DNA of 64,000 nt from Purpureocillium takamizusanense (Eukaryota > Ascomycota > Sordariomycetes > Hypocreales > Ophiocordycipitaceae): contig NC_063078.1 in assembly GCF_022605165.1 (NCBI RefSeq), positions 930,001 to 994,000 on the forward strand, in the 5' to 3' direction. A model generated the notes under the pieces. It searched no databases. It was not told the origin of the DNA and was given only the letters and a program-made list of their open reading frames with translations. A program made the translations under genes and the position numbers. Below, piece after piece: positions 47,161 through 58,472 of this stretch (positions are counted from its first letter, which is position 1; every line of letters begins with the position of its first letter).

Positions 47161-49060
47161 GTCGCCTGTGCTTTCGCGAGCAAAATCGACCTTGTCTCCG
47201 CGCGTAAAAAGAGAGGATGGGCGGGAAATCCCCGACGAGGGCGAGGAGCAATATAAGCTTAAGCTTGGAGGTGAGACGACGACGCTCCTACTAAGTTAGT
47301 GGGTGGAGAAGTGCGAGCTGGGATGCTCAGGGTTGCACCGGGGAAAGATGGGATGAAGAGGAGCCTGCCCCTGCTCGATCGATCTAATAAGGGCGGAGAC
47401 TGGGTCACTTCGTAGTACGTACGTATGTCGCTCGGAAACGATGGAAGGCGGGAAGCCTTTGAGTAGCTGTCGCGGAAGCCGGTTGGTCGGGCAAAGTCTC
47501 GACCCAGCTGCCGAGCGTCCAGTGCGAACCCAAACCTGAAAGTCTCCGACTCTGGGGCGAAGAGGGCATGAAATGGATAAGCACCCGAGCCAGGATGAGG
47601 TGCGTTGGTATCTGCCTTTAGCGCCCTGGTTGTACAATGTATTGGCGATGGGTGTGGGTGGGGTTTTGAGGCAAAAAAGTCGGTGGGGGGCGGCGGTCTT
47701 GGGCCTGCTTGTTGGGAGTCCGTTGTGTCGACGGCAGCGTACTAACACTGGATGCTGTACCTTACAATTCAGTACGGAAGGTGCTACGGAGGCAGGAATG
47801 CCCGCCCGTAGGTACCTACCTAAGTTATGAAGAATTACGGCGGCAGGCAAGTCCCGCGATCATTTACTCACGTGAGATTGTCTCACCGGAATAGAATCGT
47901 GCGCGAGAGGCATGGCAGTGGCCCGATCAGATGCCGCGCGCCGTCTGCAGGATTCATGGGTGATGGATGGAGTAAAAAGAAAATACTAACCTTGGTACCT
48001 ACATGTTTGTGACGATGCTGCTAGGTGCTAGGTAACGGCGGACAGTCATGGCGATCCAACGTGACGAATCAGACACCGCACCGCTGCCAAGAAAGAGGGC
48101 GGCCGTTCCAACCTGTGCAATCAAAGTGTGAGGAGCCCTTTGCAAGTGCGAACCGTTTTTATTAGGGCAAGTCGTAGAGTCATTATTCTCCCGACGCTTG
48201 TCCCTTGCAAAAGTCGTTGGCTAGGGTCACCCCGTCGGCCTACAGGCAAAAGTCAAGTTGGTCGGTAACTGATAAGGGTTTCTGGAGCGTGTCAAGCGTG
48301 TACGTACTAATGTGGCCCAAGGCCCCCTCCCCCCCCGTCTTCTGACCGCCAACGTGGTCGCTGCGGGTGGGTTGGGTGAACGGAGGCCTCGCAAGCGGCA
48401 TGTGCGGCACAGGCAAGCGGGCTTGGTAACACGGAATAGACTAACTTAGTTGTCAGAATCGGGCAGAGCAGTATGGTGTAATATGGTGTAAGATTCTCTC
48501 CCCACTCCCGCCATTCGCTGTCAGGACTACGGGGCACGAACAAAGGACGTACGCACACATCCTGCGAACTCGCGTTTGCTGAGCAAGCCAACCCAGACCA
48601 ACCCGCTCGTAGTCAAGTAAGTGGAAGGCAGCCGGTCGAAACGAAACAAAATGAAACAAAACTGTAAACTGCCCCGGGTTTCCTGGCTTTTCATCGCCTC
48701 CCCCTCTGTTCGTCGGCTTTCGACGAGTGTGCGGGCTTGTCAACATTGGCAAACCGGCGGCTCTTCCACGCTTCTTGACGCTATTCAGTGCGTTTGCTGA
48801 GCCAAGTCTCCTGCACGTTGACTACTCCCACTATGAAGTCGAGATATCGCATCACAGCAAGCGAAGAGCAAGCGGTACGGCTGCAGAGGCAGATCCACTG
48901 TGGAGACGTCGAAATCGCATTATAGCATTACATGTGGTGTCCGATCTCTCGAGTCCAAAACGTCAACTCGCCTCATGCACGTTCAGGCACCTTTCCCCCC
49001 GTCTCCGTCTCACCCTCCCAGAGCCCCGCCATGGCCATGCGAGCTTCCCGTGACCAGACT
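47161..49060. other. Intergenic region upstream of the CDF gene
   Basis: It holds the CDF promoter and the 3' UTR of the lipase gene. GGTACC/TAGGTA motifs occur at about 47811-47826 and 47994-48004, 650-850 bases upstream of the CDF start. No frame looks coding. Confidence 0.5.
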
Positions 49061-50078
49061 TTACAGCTTAGATCCTGGCGGCGGCGACGGCTCCTCGCCC
49101 TGAGCGCCGTTCCCGTCGCACCGCGCGAGGATCCAGTCCACCAAGTCCGTGGAGAACTCGTCCTTGCAGTGGTCCGCATGCAGCTGGTGGTAGGCGCCAT
49201 CGTACGACTTGCAAGTCTTGTCCTCGACGCCGCTCTGCCGCTCCATGAACTGCTTGGCTGCGTCGAAGCTGCTGACCTGGTCGGCGGTACCGTGCGCGAG
49301 CAGCAAGCTGCGCACCTGCCGCCCCAGCCGGACCTGGCCCGACGACAGTAGCGTCGTTCGATCCAGCAACGATGCCAGGCCCTCGAGCGTGCCCGTGTTG
49401 TGGCACAGCGGGTCGTTGCGCACCGACTCAACAATGGCCGGGTCTCTGCTGAGGTGCTCAGGCGGCACGACGTGCTTCATCTGTTGCCTGGGCAGCAGGC
49501 GGCCGACGAGACGCCCGGCGAAGACCTTGATGCTGCTGGGCTCTTCGCCCTTGGTGAAGCCGACCAAGGGACACTCGACGATCCATCCTCGCACCTGGTC
49601 GACCAGCTCGGCGTACTGCGAGTCGCCCGCCATGGTCAGCACCTCGCCGCCGCCCATGGAGTGGCCCATGACGAACAGCGGCGGCGGCGGGCCCTCGCCC
49701 CCGGCACCGGCGGCCAGCTTGTCGCGCACAAAGGCGGCGACGTCGCCGATGACCAGCGGCGTCGGCCCCGTCAGGCCGCGCTCCGACGGCTTGGTGACGG
49801 TGCGGCCCCAGCCGCGCTGGTCCCACGAGAAGACCTGAATGCCGCGCGCAGCCAGTAGGGGGAAGAAGTCATTGTAGCGGTTGATGTGCTCGCTGAAGCC
49901 GTGCACGAAGACGAGCTTGGCCTTGATCGAGCCCTCGGGCTGATGTGAGACGCAGTGTATCAGATGCAGCTCACACAACACAGGAAGGGGACGTCTCCCG
50001 CGGACCGCTCACCGTCCAGGTCTTGGCGTAGAAGCTGGCATCGCCATGCTTGAACGACCCCTCCGTAGCCGTCGCCAT
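49061..50078 (-). CDS. Monoacylglycerol lipase (Yju3 family) with C-terminal SKL
   Basis: Two exons, 50078-50013 and 49939-49061, encode 314 aa, joined in phase 0 (FYAKTWT / PEGSIKAKLVFVHGF). It is an alpha/beta hydrolase of the monoglyceride lipase type. The oxyanion region is FVHGFSEHINRYNDF. The nucleophile is Ser116 in GHSMGGG, the acid is Asp242 in HGTADQV, and the base is His273 in AYHQLH. The enzyme releases glycerol and fatty acid from monoacylglycerol; yeast Yju3 sits on lipid droplets and mitochondrial outer membrane. The protein ends in GSKL, a canonical PTS1 peroxisome signal, not typical of yeast Yju3 as I know it. If used, it would put the last lipolysis step next to beta-oxidation. 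Length is normal for the family. Confidence 0.9.
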
Positions 50079-50898
50079 GCTCGCTGTGGGCTCTCTGCTG
50101 GCGCTCGCTGACGATTTTGATATTGTTGCTCTGCCAGGCGGCCCGCCTTGTTGTCGCGGCTGGGTGGATGCCTGGAGGGAAGAGGGAGTTGGGTGAGAGA
50201 AGAGAAGGGGCGCAATTCGCCACTGATAAATGCTTCAGTGGCTTCAGACAAGGCCACAAACGGTTGCAGTTGCCAGCGGTGCTGATGATGACACCGTGAG
50301 TGGTGGTGCGAGTAGGTGAAGAAGGGCGATTGTGTGAAATGTTCATGTTTCGGCACGGCAACCCAGGCATGTCACCAAGTACACCCCCCCCCGGCTGGCT
50401 CGTGGGCGCGGCTTCCCTGGACCCGCGCGCCTCACCGATGCGACATCCATGCTGCCGACATGTGATTTCAACGTGGTCGACGCGCCGCAATTCAATCTCA
50501 TTCTCACAACCCTACCAAGTACGTACCCTGTTTGTATTCGCCAGGCCGCGAAGCACCGCCGGAGTCTATTCGTGGTTTTCTCTCGCCGCATCTATTTCAA
50601 CCCTTTGCTCCAGATCTACCACGCGAGTAACCTACCCATGGTTGCCTACACTTCCCCTTGGCAAGGACTTGCTCCGCTACTACCCGGCGCATCTCCTGTT
50701 ATTCACGCATGTCGCGCCGCCCGCCACCGTCTATCGAATCTCGAGTGGAGTTGTCTGCAGAGTACTCGACCCGGAGGTTGACAACCCCGACCCAAACTAC
50801 ACAAAAAAAGTATGACACTAGATGTACAAATAAACATGGAATCCTGCACCAATGGCGCTGTCAATCGTCGTCATGCGTGCGCGCGTCCCGTAGGCCCC
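50079..50898. other. Intergenic region (lipase 5' side / MDL1 3' side)
   Basis: It contains the lipase promoter and the MDL1 3' UTR. The + frame at 50300-50815 has no domain or codon bias. Confidence 0.5.
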
Positions 50899-53298
50899 TC
50901 AAGGCCGACCATGGTTAGCCGGTACGTGCGACGCCTCCTTGTCGCCGTTGTCGCGGCGCTCTTCCTGCGGCTCCGCGTCCTCCTCTTGCGCGAGGTCTTG
51001 CTCCAGCTCCTCGGCCTCGGTGATGTGAGCACCTTTTTCCGAGCCTCTCTTTTCGGGAATCTCGCCTCCGCTCATCTGCCACTCCATGAGCTTGCTGAAG
51101 GCACTCTCTCGGTTGGCTGCAAGCTGTGCGTAGCTGCCAATCTCGGCCACCTTGCCCTCGTTGTTGAGGACGATGATCTGGTCCGAACGCTTAATCGTTG
51201 ACAGCCGGTGCGCAATCGAGATCGTGGTGTTGTGACCACGCAGCAGGCCAGCCAAAGCCTCGTTGACCAGCGTCTCAGACTCGGCGTCCAGCGCAGACGT
51301 GGCCTCGTCAAGTATCAGAATATCCGGGTCCTTGAGCAGCGCCCGCGCGATGGCGATGCGCTGCTTCTGCCCACCCGAAAGCTGCGACCCTCTCGCGCCC
51401 ACTTGCGTCTCTAGGCCGTCAGGGAGATCGCTGATGAAGTTGCAGTTCGCTCTTCGCGCCGCCGAGATGATTTCCATGCGGGACGCCGCCGGCTTTCCAT
51501 AGGCAATGTTCTCGGCGATGGTCCCCGAGAAGAGGACCGGTTCCTGAGAGACCATGCCAATGCGTCTTCTTAGCGACTTGACGTTCATCTCGGAAATGTC
51601 AACCCCATTGATCGTGATGGAGCCCGAAATTGGATTGTAGAACCGCAGCAGCAAGGACGCTACTGTTGATTTGCCACCACCAGATGGTCCCACGACGCAC
51701 ACGTTGCTCCCCGACGGTATCTCAAAATTAAGCCCGTTGAAAATCTTGACAGCCGGCCGGGTAGGGTAGGCGAAGCTGACGTTGTCGAATCGAATAGGGC
51801 CCTGGGCGGATTTAACTGGCTTTCCCACGGTCTGGTGGATGCCGGGTCGGCGGTCCTGCAGCTCGAATAGTCGGCTTGCCGCCCCCACACCTTTCATGAG
51901 TTCTGAGTAGAACCCAGAAAGACCAAAAAGACTAGAGCCGGCAAACGCTGTGTACATCATGAACGAAGTCAAGTCTCCGAGGCTCATGGCCCCAGATCGC
52001 ACAAAGCTGCCTCCGACGACGAGCATGGCCAGGATAGTCATGTTCCCGGCCCATCCCGTTGAAGCAAAAAAAGTGGCGGCGATGAGTGACTCTTTCTTGC
52101 CCAAGGCAAAGATGCGCCGGATCTGCTTGTTGTACCGGCCAACTTCTTGAACCTCTCCGACGAAAGCCTGACTGGTTTTGATGTTGCCCAAGCGCTCTTC
52201 GGCAATCTTGGTCAACGTTCCGAGGTTCTTCTGGATCGCCCTGCTGATGTTGCGGATGGCCCGTCCGTAGAAGACTGCGCCGATTGCAATCGGAGGGAAC
52301 ATGAGGAGCAGGAGTCCAGTGAGCTTTGGGCTGGTCCAGACCATGATCGCGAACCCGGCGCCGCCGCTGAAGAGAGCTCGAAGACCGTCGCTCAAGTTCT
52401 GGGTGACTGACTTGCCGACGATCACCGTGTCAGAGCTGAGTCGTGAGATGAGGTCACCGACGCGGTTGGCGTCGAAAAACTCGGCGTCCTGGACATATGT
52501 GCGCCTATAGAGCTGGGAGCGGAGCCGCGCGACGACTCTCTCGCCAACGATGCGCAGGAGGATGACTCTGCCGAAGTTGGCCATGGCGCCGAGGGTCAAG
52601 ACTGCGGCGAGGCCCATGAAGAACTGCTTCATCGTAAAGCCAAACAGGCGGATGTCTTCGTCCTCGCCCTTGGTAGCGAGGTCTAGGATTCGGCCTACCG
52701 AGAAGGGAATGGACATTGTGACACTGGAGGAGATGACGAGGAAGACGAATGCAATACCGAGCCACCGGATCTCAGGCCGTGCCACCTTTATGAGCCTCCA
52801 AATCTCCGCGAAGCCAGCTTTGCTCTGCTGCTTGCCCTCCTTGGACAACTTGGCAGCGAGGTTGACCTGGGCAGCTTGGGTGGCCCGGTCGCTCTTCTTG
52901 AACTCTTGTTCGGTGACCTCATCGGGAGCTTCTTGCCTCGGCGGCTGTTGTGCTGGCTCCGTGGACTCCTCGTCTGCCTTGAGCCGGGGATCTTGCGCCG
53001 CGGGAGTCGTTTGTGAGAACCATCGCGTTGTCGTTGACTTGGGTCCGACGAGGCCGGCACTGGGGGTTGACGGCGACTGCGCTTGTCGGATGATGGACAG
53101 CGGAAAGGCCGGCAGAGGCTGTCCACGTCCGGAAAGTGTGTACCACAGGCCTCGCGTGTTCTGTAACGGCGATTGTTCGGTCCGCCCGGCCTGCGGACGG
53201 CAGCGGGAGACGAAGGGAGTTGCTATCGGCCGCGCGAAGGCGGGTGGGAGGCCCGAGAGTCGGGGCTGCAGCGCTCGGCGCGCCACGCCCGACACCAT
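50899..53298 (-). CDS. MDL1: Mitochondrial ABC half-transporter, Mdl1 type
   Basis: A single exon of 799 aa. The first 60-100 residues are Arg/Ala/Pro-rich without acids, a likely mitochondrial presequence. The ABC membrane domain (six spans, about residues 170-470) begins IRWLGIAFVFLVISSSVTM. The nucleotide-binding domain has Walker A GPSGGGKST (about 535-543), the signature LSGGQKQRIAIARAL (about 638), Walker B DILILDEATSALD (about 658) and the H-loop IAHRLSTI (about 698), all intact. Half-transporters of this kind dimerise in the inner membrane; yeast Mdl1 exports peptides made by matrix proteases. Mdl2 is the alternative assignment. The last 70 residues are Glu-rich. The dispersed GGTACC motif is dense 380-430 bases upstream. 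Confidence 0.88.
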   Translation of the reverse strand: MVSGVARRALQPRLSGLPPAFARPIATPFVSRCRPQAGRTEQSPLQNTRGLWYTLSGRGQPLPAFPLSIIRQAQSPSTPSAGLVGPKSTTTRWFSQTTPAAQDPRLKADEESTEPAQQPPRQEAPDEVTEQEFKKSDRATQAAQVNLAAKLSKEGKQQSKAGFAEIWRLIKVARPEIRWLGIAFVFLVISSSVTMSIPFSVGRILDLATKGEDEDIRLFGFTMKQFFMGLAAVLTLGAMANFGRVILLRIVGERVVARLRSQLYRRTYVQDAEFFDANRVGDLISRLSSDTVIVGKSVTQNLSDGLRALFSGGAGFAIMVWTSPKLTGLLLLMFPPIAIGAVFYGRAIRNISRAIQKNLGTLTKIAEERLGNIKTSQAFVGEVQEVGRYNKQIRRIFALGKKESLIAATFFASTGWAGNMTILAMLVVGGSFVRSGAMSLGDLTSFMMYTAFAGSSLFGLSGFYSELMKGVGAASRLFELQDRRPGIHQTVGKPVKSAQGPIRFDNVSFAYPTRPAVKIFNGLNFEIPSGSNVCVVGPSGGGKSTVASLLLRFYNPISGSITINGVDISEMNVKSLRRRIGMVSQEPVLFSGTIAENIAYGKPAASRMEIISAARRANCNFISDLPDGLETQVGARGSQLSGGQKQRIAIARALLKDPDILILDEATSALDAESETLVNEALAGLLRGHNTTISIAHRLSTIKRSDQIIVLNNEGKVAEIGSYAQLAANRESAFSKLMEWQMSGGEIPEKRGSEKGAHITEAEELEQDLAQEEDAEPQEERRDNGDKEASHVPANHGRP

Positions 53299-53678
53299 TT
53301 TGAATGACGTTGCGCTAAGGAGCGAATGCCGAACGTCGCATCGTCGAAAGTCCCGCGAGTGGTGATTCGGAGGAGGTCGTGCGCGAACGAGGTATGGAAG
53401 AAGTGTTCAAATTTGCGCAGCGTGGGATGAAGTCATCATCGCGGCATTTCCTCAGACACGAGCTTGGGGGTGGATGGGCGCAGGTGAAGGCCGTTAGTGC
53501 TTTTGCTGCTTGCGAGCTGCTTGCGGCGGCCCAGAAAAAAAAAATCGGGGGTGGGCGCCTGCCCCAATGAGTCCACCTCCGTCCCAGAGGTCGGCCTCGG
53601 GTCGGAATTGCCTTGCGCAGCGGCCCCGATGCGAACACATTATTTTCAATCGTAGCAGCAGTAGAGGCAGCACTACAA

Positions 53679-53732
53679 AGTACCTAGTACTAAGGTACCT
53701 GACATTACCTGTACCAAGTGAGCAGGTACTAA
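53679..53732. repeat. GTACCTA/GGTACC motif cluster upstream of MDL1
   Basis: Six TACC or GGTA cores in 54 bases, including TACCTAGTACTAAGGTACC. Confidence 0.65.
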
Positions 53733-54041
53733 CTTCCCACCACACATAATGCCCGTCCATTGCGGGACGTCGCCCAGAAAAGGCCAACTACTCGAGCATG
53801 TAACTTAGTAGGCAACACAAGCTTCGCAGAGAGCGACGCTGCACCGTGGTGCAGACGCTGCGTCCCACCACCGCCGGTTTGGGGCCATCGTTTTTGGGCT
53901 TCCAGTGTTTCCTCAACAAAGTGCCCCGAGTCCCCCACATGCGGTCCCCAGGTCTTGCATGTGACGACGGGTTTGGCCCTCAGAAATCGGCAACGATACC
54001 ACATCCCAGACAGTGCGCAATCATCACCAAGTCTCAAGCAG

Positions 54042-54068
54042 TGATGATGATGATGATGATGATGATAA
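54042..54068. repeat. (TGA)n microsatellite
   Basis: About nine perfect trinucleotide units just beyond the RTT103 stop codon. Confidence 0.85.
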
Positions 54069-54206
54069 TAGTAACAAAGACGATACAGCTTATGGTACAT
54101 TCGTGTCTGAATAAACTGTGCCACGTTTGCGCACGTTGAGCAGCTTGAAGTAACACGACTGGCTAGATCCTTCCCCCTTCCTCCATTTGCAAGTCCCTTG
54201 TGAGTC

Positions 54207-55583
54207 TCACTGCTCTTTGAGCATTGCAGCAACGTCTGCATCTATCTCATCGTCGCCGCCGAGGTCAGGGAACTCTCCAGAATCATCCACTCGTCGCCTC
54301 TTGTTGGATCCATTAGTCGAGATTGGGACCGAGTGATACGACGGTGGGGTATCGACGGGGGACACCGACAATTCCGCCGCGGTGGCTGGCGCAGACGAAC
54401 CATCTTCTCGAGCAGATGGCTCTGCAATCACCGCAGGTTCCTCATCCATCGAGGGCGGTGTCAAGGCTTCCATCTCTGGTCGGTCCGGCTCGGGTGGTGG
54501 GCTTGTTATTCCACCCTCCTCGGGTGAGCCGTTACCCTCCGCTGGCCCCAGCGCACGCATAATAGCCAGTTCGACCTGCTGCTTCTTTTCCTCAATCTCC
54601 GTCTTTCGCTTCCTGAACTCTTCAACCGTGGACTTGTCGCTCTCCAGGGCCGTTCTGTTAGCTTCCAACAGCTTCTCTAGGCCTGAGACGAGCCCCTCAC
54701 GGGCTTTGACGCATTCCGCCACCGCGCTCTCGGCATTGGCGAGCGTCTTCAGGAGGCCATTTAGTCGAGCAGCGTACACCGGGGCGGAGGGAACGGCTGT
54801 GTTGGGGTCCGTCTGCTTGTCGTATTCTTGGTTTGCGGAAGCAATCGTCCCTTTCAACGGATCACTGAGCTTTGCTACCTTTTGATGAGCAGTCACCAGA
54901 GGTGCGAACTCGCTTGGAACTGATGAGCCTCCCCCAAAAGGTGACCCTGTAAACCCTGGTTTGGCGGTACCACGTGATCTGTCAAGCTCTATATATCTTG
55001 TTAGGAACTTTACGTGTCCAGATATGAAATTTCCATACCATCGAGTCTGGATTCGATTGCGGCTTGGATAGGCGCTTCGAAAATAGTCCTGTCCTTCCAG
55101 ACATCAATCACGCGCCGAAGTTTGGCCTGTATCTCGGCGGGAGCGCCCTTGTAAGCGATGGCCGTGGCTTCGGCAACGACGGGCGAAAATGCAATAACAA
55201 AATCTTCCTTATGTCGTATTCTTGACTGCTGGACGACCTCTGGTAACGAAGGAGGTTAGCGAGATAATGGTTCAAGTCTATCCAAGAAATCTTGACATGC
55301 AGTCCACATTATCGAAGGCGGACGTACCGTTTGCGAGATACACGAGGCTCAGGCGCTTGGTGCTAGATGAGTCCTTGAGCCGCTGCATCCACAACTGCAC
55401 CGTGCGGTCTGCGTGCCTCCTGAATGCCGACGAGCTGTAGTTAGCGACAGTAACGTCTCAGAACCTCGGGCCTTACGCTTCTTACCGGTGAAACATGATC
55501 CATTGAGCTGCAGTGGCAATACTGTCGTGGCTTTCATTCAATGAAGAGAGCCGGGCCAACACAGAATCGTCATTGTAAGCCAT
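54207..55583 (-). CDS. RTT103: CID-domain transcription termination factor Rtt103
   Basis: Four exons, 55583-55486, 55419-55328, 55239-55039 and 54988-54207, encode 390 aa. The N-terminal 135 residues are a CTD-interacting (RPR/CID) domain: LARLSSLNESHDSIATAAQW, FHRRHADRTVQLWMQRL, SLVYLANEVVQQSR, and EDFVIAFSPVVAEA. A helical region with coiled coil (about 160-275) follows, then an acidic tail with the basic NKRRRVDD. Rtt103 and its RPRD1 homologues bind Ser2-phosphorylated RNA polymerase II and help bring the Rat1/Xrn2 exonuclease for termination. The second-exon acceptor was placed at CATTCAG because it gives the conserved FHRRHADR; an upstream CTACAG would insert four residues. It is divergent to the clathrin light chain gene. 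Confidence 0.9.
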
Positions 55584-56352
55584 GTTGAATCAGCTGCCTG
55601 CTGGCTTGAGGTAATGAGCACAACCAAGGTTTCGAGGCGCTCCTCCAGTCAACGTTTCGCCCGTGCCAGTCCCTTGAAGGGATGAGCTGAGCGCAAAGAC
55701 GTGTATATGTAGGGACCGACGAGAAGGCGACACGGCGTGACACGATGACTCGGCTTTCGTCAGGGTCTCACAGAGCTTAGCTTCGCGACGTGGCCTTGCT
55801 GCGGTCGATTGTCTTGACCAGCCACGAGTCGCGCCAGGCAGAAGACCCCTAGATACACTAACCGACGCAAGCCTTGTTACGATACCACCCAGTTGTCAAG
55901 TGCGTTGGTCTGACGTGGATCTTGAAAAGGCAGCGAGGAGAGCTCTTCTGGTCAACAAGGTTAAGGCTGTGCTGCATACTTCGTATGGATCTCATGTAGC
56001 TCACGATTCAGCAAATGAGGTGGGACCAACCGCGCATGCTTTTATCGCTGTATACCGGGTTGATGCACAGAGCGCCCCGATAAAGGCATTCGGCTTTTGA
56101 GCATTACAGAGCTCCCTTCCACCGACTGTAGAAGCTTACAGCGCCCCGCTCAGGGGAACTGGTGACCGCCCGGCAAGATTCGAAGACCCACCCCCGTGGC
56201 GGATACGTCGTCGCAGTCACCTAGCGGGTCAGCGCTGCTGTGCAACAACGGCAACGGACCGCCTCCAACATCACCAGTGGCCGGATCTCTCCTGGCATCC
56301 TCTATTCCCTCACGCGCGCGCTTCCAGGTGATCCGAACAGAACAGAGCCACG
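55584..56352. promoter_or_regulatory. Divergent promoter region of RTT103 and CLC1
   Basis: The 769 bases between the two start codons hold no gene I can support. The + frame at 55900-56100 is short and lacks a family. Confidence 0.45.
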
Positions 56353-57186
56353 ATGGCTGACCGATTCCCCTCGCTCGAGGATTTTGATTCTGGAGGTAAG
56401 CCTGCTACCTAGCACCAGTGACAACTTGGCCTTGGGTACTGATTGAAACACCCGGCAGCGCAAACCGACATCAAGGACCCTTCCGCCGAGCCATCCGCCG
56501 ACGACTTTCTCGCCCGTGAAAAGGCCGTTTTGGGTGACGATGCACAACAATTCGTAACGAGCGATGATGTGGCGGCGCTCGGAGAGCCTGGCGATGACCT
56601 CCTCGCCCAAGGAGATGCCGCCCAATCTACATTCGAGTCTCAATTCCCCGATCTTGCCAGCCCTTCTGCCGTACGTATCAATACATGGCCGGTCTTGTGA
56701 CATTGTTTTGACGCGAGGTTCACGCAGGGCACACTTGGCGCTCCCGGCGCTACGTCCATCACAGGTCCATCCGTGAGCTACAACTCGGGCTACCAAGCAC
56801 GCGCAGAGGACGAGGCAGAGCCCGAGGTCATCAAGGAATGGAGAGAGCGTCGAGATGCGCAAATCGCCAAGAGAGCCGAGCAGTTCGCCGCGCAACGGCA
56901 AGAGACGATCAAGGAAGCGCAGCAGAATATTGACGACTTTTACGAAAACTACAACTCCAAAAAGGAGAAGGGTATTGCGCAGACACGCAAGGATGCAGAG
57001 CAATTTTTGGCCAATCAGGAGGATACAGTGTCGGGAGGAACGAGCTGGGATCGCATTGCGAAGCTCGTTGATGTCAGCGGCAAAGGCACCAGAGGTGGTG
57101 CGGCGGGGTCTGGAAAGGAACGCTTCCGCGAGATGCTGACTAGCCTACGAAAGGATGAGAAGGCTCCCGGTGCCACAGGCTACTGA
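56353..57186 (+). CDS. CLC1: Clathrin light chain
   Basis: Three exons, 56353-56395, 56459-56670 and 56728-57186, encode 237 aa. The N-terminus MADRFPSLEDFDSG is the standard fungal start, followed by an acidic region. The central helix EPEVIKEWRERRDAQIAKRAEQF, the segment that packs on the clathrin heavy chain, is well kept. The C-terminus WDRIAKLVD...ERFREMLTSLRKDEKAPGATGY matches fungal light chains. It regulates clathrin lattice assembly at the plasma membrane and trans-Golgi/endosomes. Introns have GTAAGC and GTACGT donors. It is convergent with the COX7A gene. Confidence 0.95.
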
Positions 57187-57584
57187 GTAGTGCGGTTTTC
57201 AGATGTTGCAAGCACGAACGTACGGGTGTACTCGTGAGCAGGAAGCCCCCCACCAGAAGAATCAAGTGGGGTGATAAGCTGGTGTACGGAGAATCCGCCA
57301 TGTATTGTATTGGAGGCACGGAGACACAGACAACGTTTAGTATCGTGATTGACTTGCGCTGACTGTTCGTGATTCGGTAATCCGTAGCTAATCGTGAGCA
57401 CACCGCATATGGCCTCAACTCGGAGAGAAGGCGCAGCTGACCGCAAGAGGCCTGCAAGACGTCGAAGAAAACGAAAGAACCACGAGAGGTTTTATTGTGT
57501 CCGCTCTATAGAACAATATAGTCGCACATCCGCCGCGATTTGTGCGGCACAGAGTACCTCGCCATCAGTCTGCTGCGGCCCAGC
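57187..57584. other. Convergent intergenic region (CLC1 / COX7A)
   Basis: About 400 bases of 3' UTR sequence from two genes; nothing else is visible. Confidence 0.5.
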
Positions 57585-58036
57585 TTAGTCCTTGCCGAAC
57601 CAAGTGTTGTGGCCGGTAATCTTGCGTCCAGCGGCGTACATGGCGGCTACCGACAAGTCAGTATCCTAACACTCTATTCCAGAAAGTGGTTACGAACCTC
57701 CGAAGCCACCCCAAAGGACAACGAGGTAGGGCGTCATGTACCAGCGGCTGCGGGAGCCCTGTAGTTCGAGTCAGTACTCGGACGGGACATCTCGGAGGTC
57801 ACCAATGCGGCCGTACAATCTTCCAGAGGCGGGTGTGCGCCCTATAAGCCTGCTGGTAGTAGCGCTGGTGCTCAGGCACCTTGTTCTTGGCGTCGACGAG
57901 GCTGCAGGTAGTGTCAGCTTTTGAGGTCACTTGGTGGGCTGTTGCGCCGACGGCTGCCCGGAATCGCCATTGAGGCGGCGCGGCGGCGCGTCCGGTATCG
58001 TGTGGTCAGCCTGAGAATGCTTTCAACTTACCCCAT
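57585..58036 (-). CDS. Cytochrome c oxidase subunit 7A (fungal COX7A family)
   Basis: Four exons, 58036-58032, 57901-57817, 57758-57698 and 57646-57585, encode only 70 aa. The gene is too broken up to appear as one long open frame. The matrix-side start VDAKNKVPEHQRYYQQAY matches the COX7A pattern (NKVPE.Q), and one membrane span follows: WYMTPYLVVLWGGFGAAMYA, then GRKITGHNTWFG. The first coding exon is only ATGGG, so the start codon and its glycine codon are separated by a 130-base intron (GTAAGT donor, CTGAC branch, CTGCAG acceptor). Removing that exon would leave no ATG. All junction phases agree. The protein belongs to inner-membrane complex IV. It is divergent to the PPR-like gene. Confidence 0.82.
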
Positions 58037-58472
58037 TCTGAGAGTTGTGTGCGGCGGAGGATGCGGAATTGCGGTTGTCGTATGTGCCCGATGGATTGAC
58101 GAGACGTGGTGACCGAGGATGCCGAACCAGTTCGGACGCAGAAATGAGGCCATTCTGATTGGAGTTGGTGCATGATGACTCAGCAGCCCGGACGGCTGGC
58201 TGAATCTCTATGCTGCTCCACCATCCCCTACAACCCCATTGAGCACCGGCCCGCCCCCTCGAACCTTTATTAGCTCTCGACATCTGTAATGCTGCCTCAG
58301 TACCTCGCAAGACAGACGGCAGAACTACCACGAATGCGTCTCTGTGAATGATTTTAGCGTCCGGATTACTCTCATTAATCAGCAAGCGCAGGCCGGTTTG
58401 CTTCTCACCCGACCGGCCGATCCAATGCGGTGAGACGGTATAGCACGGCAGCCAACACTGGCAGACTTGGGA
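58037..58472. promoter_or_regulatory. Divergent promoter region of COX7A and the PPR-like gene
   Basis: The 436 bases lie between two genes for mitochondrial proteins. No clear core element can be named. Confidence 0.4.

Larger units (their letters stand above)
53299..54206. other. Intergenic region upstream of MDL1
   Basis: It contains the MDL1 promoter and the RTT103 3' UTR. It has an A run at about 53534-53542, the GGTACC cluster at 53679-53732 and (TGA)n at 54042-54068. No credible gene is seen. Confidence 0.5.
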
